A DNA stretch of 9,598 bases from Clostridium sp. GTDB taxonomy: Bacteria; Bacillota; Clostridia; Acetivibrionales; Acetivibrionaceae. Each line of letters starts with the position of its first letter. Within the stretch, counting starts at the first letter, position 1. Location of the stretch: NCBI GenBank assembly GCA_012841175.1, contig DUVG01000192.1, forward strand, positions 1 to 9,598. Reading direction: 5' to 3'. The translations under genes were made by a program, and so were the position numbers. The notes under the pieces were generated by a model that saw nothing but the letters and a program-made list of their open reading frames with translations, was not told the DNA's origin and made no database searches. This document shows, in pieces, positions 1 through 7,521 of this stretch.

Positions 1-473
1 ACATCTTTAAATCCCTCTAAAGCTGCCTTGCCTGTGTCCCCTGATGTAGCAACTAAAATCACTATCTCACTATCATCTTCAGTTTTTTTAACTGCCTTTG
101 TCAAAAACCATGGTAAAATTTGAAGTGCCATGTCCTTAAATGCACATGTAGGACCATGCCACAACTCTAAAATACTAACATTTTCATTGAGTTTTACCAC
201 TGGTGCAATTTCAGGATCTTCAAATTTATCACTTGAATATGCATTATTAACACACTCAACAATCTCATCATAGGAGTAATCCGTCAAGTACTCCTTTAAT
301 ATATAAACAGCTCTTTTTTTATAATCTAGCTCAACTAAACTATTAATTTGATCTAAAGAAAATTTTACCAATTTCTCAGGTACAAATAATCCTCCATCTG
401 GTGCAATCCCCATCTTTATTGCCTGGGCAGAGGATACTGAATTTAATCCCCCTCTTGTACTCTTGTAGTACAT
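1..473 (-). CDS. thrC: Threonine synthase, N-terminal 157 residues (partial)
   Basis: This gene enters from its start codon at 473 and runs off the left edge, so only the first third or so is present. Threonine synthase is a cytosolic PLP enzyme that converts O-phosphohomoserine to threonine, the last step of the pathway. The start MYYKSTRGG and the segment APDGGLFVPE (about residues 24-33) are typical of the family's N-terminal domain. ELWHGPTCAFKDMALQ (about 103-118) contains the lysine, K113, expected to bind PLP, and the following SGDTGKAAL (about 144-152) is the conserved phosphate-binding stretch. A GGAGG ribosome binding site at 481-485 lies seven bases before the ATG. The gene is co-oriented with the TPR gene but separated by 226 bases containing dyads, so it is probably its own transcription unit. 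Family identification is confident; whether the rest of the gene is intact cannot be seen. Confidence 0.96.
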   Translation of the reverse strand, partial: MYYKSTRGGLNSVSSAQAIKMGIAPDGGLFVPEKLVKFSLDQINSLVELDYKKRAVYILKEYLTDYSYDEIVECVNNAYSSDKFEDPEIAPVVKLNENVSILELWHGPTCAFKDMALQILPWFLTKAVKKTEDDSEIVILVATSGDTGKAALEGFKD

Positions 474-533
474 TTTATTTCCTCCTAAACTCTTATTGAC
501 ATAATAAATTTACTCTTTATATATTAAATATTT

Positions 534-569
534 AAATAGTATACCTTATCTGTGTGCAGCATACTATTT
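534..569. promoter_or_regulatory. Perfect 9-bp dyad in the thrC leader or promoter region
   Basis: AAATAGTAT at 534-542 and its exact reverse complement ATACTATTT at 561-569 flank an 18-base spacer. The site lies 61-96 bases upstream of the thrC start codon. Read on the minus strand, the left-hand arm contains a TATACT hexamer (538-543), but I see no good -35 at 17 bases, so a promoter is not assigned. It could be an operator half-site pair or a leader RNA hairpin. In AT-rich intergenic DNA a 9-bp dyad can also arise by chance. There is no T-box or known riboswitch signature that I recognise. Confidence 0.3.
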
Positions 570-590
570 TTACTCACATAAAAAATCATA

Positions 591-632
591 TGCATAAAAA
601 ATAATCTTTTAATCAATGTTTTATTTTATGCA
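591..632 (-). repeat. Inverted repeat (9-bp arms) between the TPR gene and thrC
   Basis: TGCATAAAA at 591-599 is matched by TTTTATGCA at 624-632 across a 24-base loop. On the minus strand the hairpin would lie about 70 bases past the TPR gene stop and is followed after a few bases by a run of T (TGATTTTTT). It is a weak candidate for the 3' end of the TPR-gene transcript, because the stem is AT-rich and the loop is large. A perfect -10-like TATAAT (minus strand, 639-644) lies just upstream of it, without a convincing -35. Confidence 0.22.
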
Positions 633-699
633 CATAATATTATATTCATGAATGCCTATTCTAATAATATAATAAATTCAGCTAAAAATAAAGATGATT

Positions 700-1836
700 T
701 TAAAAAGTATTCTCTATTTCTCTTATTCTATCCTGTGAAAGATTTGCGCCATGACTTCTAGGATATTTTTCAACGGCTTTGTTATAATACTCTAATGCCT
801 TTTGAATATTATTTAAATTTTCATAACACACGCCCATATAAAAGAGATTGTAATGAAGGTGTTCCCAATCATCCACATAGGACTCTACTTTGCTAAATTT
901 ATCTACGGCCTCTTCATATACTTTAACCTCTAATAAATCCCGTCCTTCCTTAAATGCAACCCAGGTTGCTTTATCAATAACTTCATCGTATATCAAATTA
1001 AATCTTTCATGTTCTTTGTCGCCAAAGTCAGCATCTTTTAAAAGAACAAGTTTGTCTGCAGCTTCCACATATTTTTCTTCTTCTAATAATTCTTCTGCCT
1101 CAGTCAATCTATAAACATTTAAATAATATTCACTTTCTTTTTTTAGTTGTTCTAATTGGGTACTTAATATAGAGTATTCTTCACTTAATTGATAAAATCT
1201 CTCTTTGTATACTTCATCTTCATTATTTGTTTGAGGTGGTAAATTGTCATTTTTCCTACTCTCATCACCTTTTTCTCTATTAGAGTAAATGGTTAGAGTT
1301 AATACAAAAACCAAAATAGCTCCAAGTACAAATCCTGCACCTATTTTAATAACATCACTTATTTTAAATTTTTCAAAATCAATTGCTTTATCAGGAGAAA
1401 TATATTTTTTTTCTTTTATTTTTTTCTCTGGTTTCTTACTTTTCTTTTTTTCTTTATTACTCTTTATATCTTCTTTACTTTCAAATGGAACTTTATAGTT
1501 AGGATCAACTTCTTTTAAATATTCTATAGCTTTTACACAATTGTTTTCTTTATTTATTACTTTTTTAAATGTGTCAGCGGCATTTTGGTAATCACCTACA
1601 TAAGTGTAGAATATACCCAAAAGATTTATTGCTTCATGAAATTCCGGATTTAATGAAATAGCTTTTTTAAGTTGTATTATGGCAATATCCTCACTTTTAG
1701 CCTTAAAATCATCCAAAGCTTTATTATAAAGAACAATGGAGTTTCTAATATTATCAGGCATATTTTTGTTGCTTTCTAGTAATTTATCCAAATTCAAATG
1801 TGGATAGTTTAAAAGCTCTTTCTTAAAATCCATCAT
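700..1836 (-). CDS. Single-pass membrane protein with TPR-like repeats on both sides of the membrane
   Basis: This encodes a 378-residue protein that I cannot tie to a named family. Residues about 34-110 hold TPR-like helices (AIIQLKKAISLNPEFHEAIN and GDYQNAADTFKKVI are typical). A very lysine-rich stretch (about 124-145) follows, then one hydrophobic segment (about 165-184, GAGFVLGAILVFVLTLTIY). Next are a polar linker, a coiled-coil-like stretch (about 208-240) and more TPR-like helices to the C terminus (NNIQKALEYYNKAVEKYPRS, about 342-361). The positive-inside rule puts the N-terminal TPRs and lysines in the cytoplasm and the second set outside. TPRs normally bind proteins, so a scaffold role is inferred, with no known partner. 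The ATGs at 1836 and 1833 are both possible. AGGAGG at 1841-1846 is four bases from the first and seven from the second, so a 377-residue product from the second is slightly favoured. It starts 46 bases after folC and probably shares its transcript. Confidence 0.88.
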   Translation of the reverse strand: MMDFKKELLNYPHLNLDKLLESNKNMPDNIRNSIVLYNKALDDFKAKSEDIAIIQLKKAISLNPEFHEAINLLGIFYTYVGDYQNAADTFKKVINKENNCVKAIEYLKEVDPNYKVPFESKEDIKSNKEKKKSKKPEKKIKEKKYISPDKAIDFEKFKISDVIKIGAGFVLGAILVFVLTLTIYSNREKGDESRKNDNLPPQTNNEDEVYKERFYQLSEEYSILSTQLEQLKKESEYYLNVYRLTEAEELLEEEKYVEAADKLVLLKDADFGDKEHERFNLIYDEVIDKATWVAFKEGRDLLEVKVYEEAVDKFSKVESYVDDWEHLHYNLFYMGVCYENLNNIQKALEYYNKAVEKYPRSHGANLSQDRIREIENTF

Positions 1837-1874
1837 GCCACCTCCTAGTTTAACTTTTTATCTAATAAAAGCTG

Positions 1875-1891
1875 AGAAGCTGTCAGCTTCT
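1875..1891 (-). promoter_or_regulatory. Short hairpin across the folC stop codon
   Basis: AGAAGCT (1875-1881) and AGCTTCT (1885-1891) form a 7-bp stem with a 3-base loop. On the minus strand the folC stop codon lies at 1883-1885, in the loop and first stem base. The hairpin is followed by CAGCTTTTATT, a poor T-tract. It may act as a partial terminator or an mRNA-stabilising end between folC and the TPR gene; it is too weak to call a full terminator. Confidence 0.35.
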
Positions 1892-3199
1892 TCCACTTTC
1901 AGCAACTTCACTTCCTTCCAAAATTTTAAAAAAACTCCTCATGGTTCCTACAAAACTCAAAGAACCAAAAGCACAAAGGATTCCATCCCTAGATGCATTA
2001 TCAATACTCATTCTTACTGCACATTCTATTGTATCACTAACTACAACATCATTACAATAGCGCCTTGCTACTTTTGCTAATTCTTTTGCATCCATTCCTC
2101 TTTTACTATCTAAATTTATAATTATAAATTTAGAAGCTATAAAAGAGCACTCTTTTATCATTGAAACATAATCTTTATCTGCAAAAATTCCCGTAATAAA
2201 TATAATTTTTTTATTGGGAAAATATAATTGTAAATTTCTCTTTAAAACCTTAACTCCATTTAAATTATGAGCCCCATCTATAATAAACACAGGTTTTTTT
2301 TTCAAAACTTCAAATCTGCCTGGCCATTTTGTCAAAAAAAGTCCTTTTTTTATAGCACCTTCACTTATTCTATAGCTTTTTTTTATTAGCACATCTATGG
2401 TATCTATGGCTAGTGCAGCATTCTTTATTTGATGTGTGCCTAATAAATTTATTTTGATAGACTTTCTCTCACCATAATCAAATTCTTGTCCCTCTATAGA
2501 AGATTTTTTTATATTTATTTTATCAATATCTGTTTTTATCAAAGAAGCATTCTTTATACTGCAAACATCTTCAATAACTTTTTCCACTTCTTCTTTTTGG
2601 GGATATGATATAACACAAGAATTTTCTTTTATAATACCAGCTTTTTCATAAGCAATTTCAGATAGAGTATTTCCTAATTTGTCAGTATGATCATAACTAA
2701 TATTAGATATTACAGAAACTAAAGATTTTTTTATTACGTTAGTAGAATCAAGACGGCCTCCAAGGCCAACTTCTAAAAGGACAATATCACAATTCATATT
2801 ATAAAAATACCAAAATGCAATAGCAGTTAATATTTCAAACTCTGTAGGCTCAATGCTTTCTTCTTTTTTAGACATTAACTGAACTTTTTCTTTTACATAT
2901 TGAAGATTATTTGCAAAATCTTCTTTTGAAATTTTTTTGCCATTTGCCCAGATACAGTCCTCAGGACTTTCAATGTAGGGAGAGGTAAATCTCCCTACAC
3001 TATACCCTGATTCATTTAGTATACTGTTTATCATGGCTATAGTAGAACCTTTTCCATTAGTACCAGCAACATGTATACATTTTAACTTTTCTTGAGGATT
3101 ACCCATTAAATCTAATAGTTTTTGTATCCTTTCAAGTCCAAGATTAATACCCAGTAGCAACCTTTGGTTTACATATTTTATAGCCTCTTGGTAATTCAT
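1883..3199 (-). CDS. folC: Folylpolyglutamate synthase / dihydrofolate synthase
   Basis: FolC is a cytosolic Mur-ligase-family enzyme that uses ATP to add glutamate to folates. Single-copy bacterial forms often also make dihydrofolate from dihydropteroate. The 438-residue length is normal. In order: the P-loop VAGTNGKGST (about residues 44-53), the Mg-site serine region FTSPYIES (about 71-78), the stretch LLEVGLGGRLDSTNVI, then ISYDHTDKLGNTLSEIAYEKAGIIK, LLGTHQIKNAALAI, WPGRFEVL and the C-terminal-domain motif IIDGAHN. All are family hallmarks and appear intact. The ATG at 3199 is preceded by AGAGGTGGG (3204-3212). The gene begins 26 bases after secA stops, so the two are almost certainly co-transcribed. 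From sequence alone I cannot tell whether it has one or both activities. Confidence 0.96.
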   Translation of the reverse strand: MNYQEAIKYVNQRLLLGINLGLERIQKLLDLMGNPQEKLKCIHVAGTNGKGSTIAMINSILNESGYSVGRFTSPYIESPEDCIWANGKKISKEDFANNLQYVKEKVQLMSKKEESIEPTEFEILTAIAFWYFYNMNCDIVLLEVGLGGRLDSTNVIKKSLVSVISNISYDHTDKLGNTLSEIAYEKAGIIKENSCVISYPQKEEVEKVIEDVCSIKNASLIKTDIDKINIKKSSIEGQEFDYGERKSIKINLLGTHQIKNAALAIDTIDVLIKKSYRISEGAIKKGLFLTKWPGRFEVLKKKPVFIIDGAHNLNGVKVLKRNLQLYFPNKKIIFITGIFADKDYVSMIKECSFIASKFIIINLDSKRGMDAKELAKVARRYCNDVVVSDTIECAVRMSIDNASRDGILCAFGSLSFVGTMRSFFKILEGSEVAESGRS

Positions 3200-3225
3200 T
3201 TAGCCCACCTCTTGCAAAACCGCTT

Positions 3226-5961
3226 TTATTCACCTATTCCGCAGCATTTTTTGTACTTTTTCCCACTTCCACATGGACAAACGTCATTTCTTCCCACTTT
3301 TTTACTGCTTCTTGTAACAGGTTTTCTTCCCTGATCTCCATGAGATGCAGTTGTTGGCTGGGCAACCCTTTGACGCTCAGGTATACGATTTTTGTCAACA
3401 CGAGTATTTAAAATAACTTTCACAGCATCTTCTTGGATGTTTCGTATCATCTCTTCAAACATTTCAAATCCTTCAAATTTGTACTCAATTACAGGGTCCT
3501 TTTGTCCAAATGCTCTAAGCCTTATACCATGTTGCAATTGATCCATTGCATCTATATGATCCATCCATTTTTGGTCTACAACTCTTAGAAGAACCACTCT
3601 CTCTAGTTCTCTCATAAGTTCAGAACCAATTTCTTTTTCCTTTTCCTCATATTTTTCAATCATAATTTTAAGGATTTTTTCCTTAAGGCTTTCCTGGGTC
3701 ATGCTTTCCATATCTTCCTTAGTAAAGTCAAGAGCACCTTCATAAAGATACGGAATTTCAGCATATGTTTTTAATCCTTGCCAATCCCAAAAGTCAGGAT
3801 ATGGACTTTCACTGCAATATAGTGTAACTATTCTATCGGCAACTTCTTTCATCATTTTAATAAAGCTATCTTTTATATTTTTACCATCTAAAACTTCTTT
3901 TCTTTGGGCATAAATAACTTCTCTTTGTTTATTCATAACATCATCATATTGAAGTACACTCTTTCTAATTGAAAAGTTCTTTCCTTCCACCCTCTTTTGT
4001 GCATTTTCAATAGCATTGCTTAGCATTCTATTTTCAATGGCTTGATCTTCTTCAAGTCCTAGTGTATCAACAACTTTAGTTAGTCTATCTGAGCCAAAAA
4101 GTCTCATTAAGTCATCTTCTAAAGAGATGTAGAACCTTGACATTCCCGGGTCACCCTGACGCCCTGCACGTCCTCTAAGCTGGTTATCTATACGCCTTGA
4201 CTCATGTCTTTCTGTACCAATTATATAAAGTCCACCAGCTTCTATCACCTTTTCACGTTCAACATTTGTTATTTTTTTGAACTCATCATTTAGCTGTCTA
4301 AAAGTTTTTCTAGCTTCAAGTATTTCCTCATCGTTAGTATCATTAAAACCAGTAGCTTCATTAATTAAATTTTCATCATAACCTCTTTTTTTCATTTCCT
4401 GCTTTGCCATATATTCTGCATTACCACCAAGAACAATATCGGTACCACGACCTGCCATGTTGGTGGCAATTGTAACCGCTCCAAATTTACCTGCCTGTGC
4501 AATTATAGCAGCCTCTTTTTCATGATATTTAGCATTTAAAACCTGATGAGATATACCTCTCTTTTTAAGCATAAGACTTAAAATTTCTGATTTTTCAATT
4601 GATATTGTACCAATTAGTACAGGCTGACCTTTTTTATTGCACTCAACTACATCATTTATAACTGAATTAAACTTTCCAATCTCATTTTTATAAACACTGT
4701 CAGGCATATCTACTCTAGCAACTGGAACATTTGTGGGGATAACAACTACATCTAGATTATAAGTGGTTCTAAATTCTTGCTCCTCTGTCTGTGCTGTTCC
4801 CGTCATACCTGCCAGTTTTTTATACATTCTAAAATAATTCTGAAATGTAATGGTAGCAAGTGTTTTACTCTCTCTTTCTACCTTCACACCTTCTTTAGCC
4901 TCAATTGCTTGGTGAAGACCATTACTATAGCGTCTTCCATACATTAAACGTCCAGTAAATTCATCTACTATAATAATTTCCCCATCTTTTACTACATAGT
5001 CTTTATCTTTATGCATAAGACCATGGGCCCTTAAGGCTTGATTTATATGGTGAGATATGGTCATATTATCGGAATCCGACAAGTTTTCAATTCCAAAAAA
5101 CTCCTCTGCTTTTTTTACTCCACCATCTGTAAGTGTAGCAGTATGCGCTTTCTCATCTACAATATAATCAGCATCAATATCATCTAGATGCTGTTTATCA
5201 TCTGTCTCTTTAAACACCATTGATTTAAGTCTTCTTACAAAGGTATTAGCTACAGTATAAAGTTCTGTAGATTTATCTCCTGCACCTGATATAATAAGAG
5301 GAGTTCTTGCTTCATCCACTAAAATACTATCAACCTCGTCCACTATTGCATAGTGTAATTCTCTTTGAACCATATCTTTTTTGTAAATTACCATGTTGTC
5401 CCTTAGATAATCAAATCCAAATTCATTATTTGTCCCATAAGTTATATCACTTGAATACGCTTCTCTTCTTTGTACATTGTCAAGTCCATGGACAATAAGT
5501 CCTACCTTAAGGCCTAAAAAATTATATACTTTTCCCATCCATTCGCTGTCACGCTTTGCAAGATAATCGTTTACAGTAACTACATGAACGCCCTTTCCTT
5601 CAAGAGCATTTAAATAAACTGGAAGAGTTGCAACTAATGTTTTTCCCTCTCCTGTTTTCATCTCTGCAATTCTTCCCTGATGAAGAACAATTCCACCTAT
5701 TAATTGAACTTTAAAATGCCTCATTCCTAATACTCTTTTCGAAGCTTCTCTAACCACTGCAAAAGCTTCTGGCAAAATATCATCTACTGTTTCTCCTTCT
5801 TCAAGCCTCTTTTTAAAATGAGGAGTCATTGCTTTTAACTCATCATCGGTCATAGCTTGCATTTTTTCCTCTAAGCTTTCTATTTTTTCAACAATAGGCA
5901 TTATTCTTTTTAATTCTCTATCACTATAACTTCCAAAAAATTTTTCAATTAGTTTTAACAT
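3226..5961 (-). CDS. secA: Preprotein translocase ATPase SecA
   Basis: SecA is the motor ATPase that drives unfolded preproteins through the SecYEG channel at the cytoplasmic membrane. The 911-residue protein starts with the usual SecA N terminus (MLKLIEKFFGSYSDRELKRI). It has Walker A MKTGEGKT (101-108), Walker B VDEVD (207-211), the signature MAGMTGTAQTEEQEF (about 384-397; here LAGMTGTA), NMAGRGTDIVLGG (501-513) and GTERHESRRIDNQLRGRAGRQGDPG (582-606). A stretch of about 60 residues between the last two (about 514-575) corresponds to the variable insertion of the E. coli protein that B. subtilis SecA lacks, which partly explains the length. The C-terminal zinc tail is complete, with C895, C897, C906 and C907. 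GGAGG at 5969-5973 supports the ATG. It lies 23 bases after the DUF5317-like gene and 26 before folC. prfB, a common clostridial secA neighbour, is not next to it. Confidence 0.99.
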   Translation of the reverse strand: MLKLIEKFFGSYSDRELKRIMPIVEKIESLEEKMQAMTDDELKAMTPHFKKRLEEGETVDDILPEAFAVVREASKRVLGMRHFKVQLIGGIVLHQGRIAEMKTGEGKTLVATLPVYLNALEGKGVHVVTVNDYLAKRDSEWMGKVYNFLGLKVGLIVHGLDNVQRREAYSSDITYGTNNEFGFDYLRDNMVIYKKDMVQRELHYAIVDEVDSILVDEARTPLIISGAGDKSTELYTVANTFVRRLKSMVFKETDDKQHLDDIDADYIVDEKAHTATLTDGGVKKAEEFFGIENLSDSDNMTISHHINQALRAHGLMHKDKDYVVKDGEIIIVDEFTGRLMYGRRYSNGLHQAIEAKEGVKVERESKTLATITFQNYFRMYKKLAGMTGTAQTEEQEFRTTYNLDVVVIPTNVPVARVDMPDSVYKNEIGKFNSVINDVVECNKKGQPVLIGTISIEKSEILSLMLKKRGISHQVLNAKYHEKEAAIIAQAGKFGAVTIATNMAGRGTDIVLGGNAEYMAKQEMKKRGYDENLINEATGFNDTNDEEILEARKTFRQLNDEFKKITNVEREKVIEAGGLYIIGTERHESRRIDNQLRGRAGRQGDPGMSRFYISLEDDLMRLFGSDRLTKVVDTLGLEEDQAIENRMLSNAIENAQKRVEGKNFSIRKSVLQYDDVMNKQREVIYAQRKEVLDGKNIKDSFIKMMKEVADRIVTLYCSESPYPDFWDWQGLKTYAEIPYLYEGALDFTKEDMESMTQESLKEKILKIMIEKYEEKEKEIGSELMRELERVVLLRVVDQKWMDHIDAMDQLQHGIRLRAFGQKDPVIEYKFEGFEMFEEMIRNIQEDAVKVILNTRVDKNRIPERQRVAQPTTASHGDQGRKPVTRSSKKVGRNDVCPCGSGKKYKKCCGIGE

Positions 5962-5984
5962 ACCAAAACCTCCAACTTAAATTT

Positions 5985-6566
5985 TTACATCTCACATGTT
6001 TCTTTATATGAACCATTGATCATTCCAAATACAAATATAAACAATCCCACTGCTACAACATAATCTCCAACGCTAAATACATACGCACCTTTCCCTAAAA
6101 ATCCAGGTAAATAAAATATATCTGCTAAAAAATTCAACTTTGTTAATTCACTCATAACAACATGTTTATTATCTGCACCACTTTTTAATAATTCTATAAA
6201 CTCTGGCATATTCACATTTTCTAATTTTTCTATAGATACTGGCATCCTTCCTCCATTTACCATCATAACCAATGCATTTAATGAGGCTCCCAATGCTATT
6301 ATCCATAAACCAAAATGCTTCCTATTATACCATAAGGCAATGAATAGTAATACAAAAACTACTCCTTGAGTTATCCAGCTATATTTTACGAGAAAAGAAA
6401 GTCCTTTCATGGAAAAAATCCTTGTAATGGTCTGTATTCCAAAGGCAAGTAATACTAGCCACATTTTTTCTATACCGATACATGATATATCAAACTTTTT
6501 TCCTTTAATAGTCCCAATAAGAATTCCAAGGATAATTGCCAAAAGTATAACAAGGAAATAAAGCAT
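5985..6566 (-). CDS. DUF5317-like multi-pass membrane protein
   Basis: A 193-residue, very hydrophobic protein. Five or so membrane segments can be seen: residues about 2-20, 34-50, 63-80, 88-106 and 165-185. Between the fourth and fifth is NGGRMPVS (about 108-115), and near the end comes FLGKGAYVFSVGDYVVAVG. The GGRMPV motif and the late FS-GD motif are what I remember of the DUF5317 family of small clostridial membrane proteins; that assignment is from memory. No catalytic function is known to me. The ATG at 6566 is preceded by GGGGTGA (6571-6577), a reasonable ribosome binding site. It is the first gene of the tight DUF5317-like / secA / folC / TPR run. Position next to secA suggests, but does not prove, a link to membrane or export functions. 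Confidence 0.85.
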   Translation of the reverse strand: MLYFLVILLAIILGILIGTIKGKKFDISCIGIEKMWLVLLAFGIQTITRIFSMKGLSFLVKYSWITQGVVFVLLFIALWYNRKHFGLWIIALGASLNALVMMVNGGRMPVSIEKLENVNMPEFIELLKSGADNKHVVMSELTKLNFLADIFYLPGFLGKGAYVFSVGDYVVAVGLFIFVFGMINGSYKETCEM

Positions 6567-6628
6567 ATTTTCACCCCACTTTTTTTGTAAAAAACACTGT
6601 GCTTTTGTGAGAAGTTAATAAACAACCC

Positions 6629-6656
6629 AATATTTCAAAGGGATGCTAATATTTCA
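6629..6656. repeat. Direct 9-bp repeat upstream of the DUF5317-like gene
   Basis: AATATTTCA occurs at 6629-6637 and again at 6648-6656, starting 19 bases apart, on the same strand. The second copy overlaps the stop codon of the orphan gene. The 87-base gap has no convincing promoter or terminator in either strand. The repeat could be a tandem binding site near the start of the secA gene run, or chance in AT-rich DNA. Confidence 0.2.
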
Positions 6657-7055
6657 CATTATTGGAGGGGATAAATCAGATGAATTCAGCACTATTTTTT
6701 TGTCTTTTTTAAAAGACAATGGCCGAAAATAAATTTTAGAATGGAAATCAACACTCATATTTAGGTATAATACATAATTAAAAGCAATACAAAATTTATT
6801 CAAATAATTTTTTGCCTTTATAATATAAGAACTGCTATAAGCAGTATTAAACAACAATCCATCATTGTCTTTAACAATTTTAATTCCTTTGAAATTATTT
6901 TCCTCATCTAGACATGTACTTCTTTTTTCAGACACAGAAACAAACCCTGTACCTGTATGCAAATAAGGACCAAATAAATATTCTGTTAAATTTATCGTTC
7001 CATCTGAAGTTAATGCTGATAAAATCAGTAAACTAACAAAAATCCTACTTAACAT
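6654..7055 (-). CDS. Orphan protein with a signal-peptide-like N terminus
   Basis: A 133-residue product I do not recognise. The first 18 or so residues (MLSRIFVSLLILSALTSDG) look like a short signal peptide or membrane anchor: one arginine, a hydrophobic core, then small and polar residues. The remainder is polar and aromatic-rich, with two cysteines (C48 and C89) and no motif I can name. The gene is supported by a good ribosome binding site, AAGGAAGGT at 7060-7068, four bases from the ATG, and by a promoter-like element and palindrome directly upstream. It lies 114 bases after yerC and 87 before the DUF5317-like gene. Amino-acid composition is plausible for a real protein but it may be narrowly distributed. 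A small extracellular or membrane-attached protein is inferred only from the N terminus. Confidence 0.62.
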   Translation of the reverse strand: MLSRIFVSLLILSALTSDGTINLTEYLFGPYLHTGTGFVSVSEKRSTCLDEENNFKGIKIVKDNDGLLFNTAYSSSYIIKAKNYLNKFCIAFNYVLYLNMSVDFHSKIYFRPLSFKKDKKIVLNSSDLSPPIM

Positions 7056-7097
7056 TAATACCTTCCTTATTTTATCTATATATCATCATCAATTGAA

Positions 7098-7118
7098 ATA
7101 TTATTACTGTAATAATAT
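7098..7118. promoter_or_regulatory. Perfect 10-1-10 palindrome, likely operator of the orphan gene
   Basis: ATATTATTAC at 7098-7107 and its exact reverse complement GTAATAATAT at 7109-7118 are separated by one base. The palindrome covers the predicted -10 hexamer (7112-7117) and the expected transcription start of the minus-strand promoter, 43 bases upstream of the orphan gene's ATG. That placement is typical of a repressor site. The one-base centre and 7-1-7 core resemble the layout of Fur-family boxes (Fur, PerR, Zur), but the bases do not match any consensus I know. The binding protein is therefore unknown. Confidence 0.6.
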
Positions 7119-7140
7119 CCTATTTTCAAGATATAATCAA
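7112..7140 (-). promoter_or_regulatory. Sigma-A-type promoter for the orphan gene
   Basis: On the minus strand, TTGATT (7135-7140) and TATTAT (7112-7117) are spaced by exactly 17 bases. The -35 matches consensus at four of six positions and the -10 at five of six. The predicted start is near 7105, giving a leader of about 50 bases. The promoter could also feed the downstream DUF5317-like, secA, folC and TPR genes, since no terminator is evident in the 87-base gap after the orphan gene. Confidence 0.5.
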
Positions 7141-7169
7141 TATATAAAACACTTATATTAAAAAGTATT

Positions 7170-7460
7170 TTATTTTTCAGCTAATCTATCTAAAATGGTT
7201 TTATATCCATCAGCACCATAAAGCAAGGCTTTGTTTACTCTGCTTATTGTCGCTGTACTTGCACCAGTTTTTTCACTTATATCAGTATATGTCTTCCCTT
7301 TTCTTAACATTTTTGCAACTTCAAGCCTTTGGGCTAATGCCTTTATTTCGGATATAGTGCAAATATCTTCAAAAAAACTATAACATTCGTCTATATTTTT
7401 AAGAAGCAATATTGCTTCAAATAACTTATCTGTCATTTCATCTTTTATCTTTTTATTCAT
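7170..7460 (-). CDS. yerC: YerC/YecD-type TrpR-related DNA-binding protein
   Basis: A 96-residue protein matching the YerC/YecD branch of the TrpR-like helix-turn-helix superfamily, a small all-helical, probably dimeric regulator whose ligand and targets are not established as far as I know. The family core is present: DECYSFFEDICTISEIKALAQRL (starting near residue 25), VAKMLRKGKTYTDISEKTGAS, then the recognition-helix stretch TATISRVNKAL (about 69-79), and YGADGYKTILDRL near the end. Length is normal. An in-frame TGA lies two codons before the ATG at 7460, fixing the start. The ribosome binding site is poor: GAGG sits only one base from the ATG and AGGAG lies about 13 bases away. It has its own extended -10 promoter at 7522-7550 and is divergent from the region leading to cca. 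Confidence 0.93.
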   Translation of the reverse strand: MNKKIKDEMTDKLFEAILLLKNIDECYSFFEDICTISEIKALAQRLEVAKMLRKGKTYTDISEKTGASTATISRVNKALLYGADGYKTILDRLAEK

Positions 7461-7521
7461 TCCTCAGCTTACGCTCCTACTTGTTTAAGTTTACAAAACC
7501 TTTTCTCTTCCTTCTGAAATT

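Noticed and set aside
890..1498. Serine- and phenylalanine-rich open frames on the plus strand inside the TPR gene
   Set aside because: They are antisense shadows of a lysine- and glutamate-rich protein, with no ribosome binding site or family resemblance.
5307..5498. Small plus-strand open frame inside secA
   Set aside because: It is antisense to fully conserved SecA motifs around VDEVD and has no initiation signal.
7142..7158. Hairpin after yerC as a terminator (ATATAA / TTATAT)
   Set aside because: It has only six A-T pairs with a 5-base loop and no GC content, so it is too weak to call.
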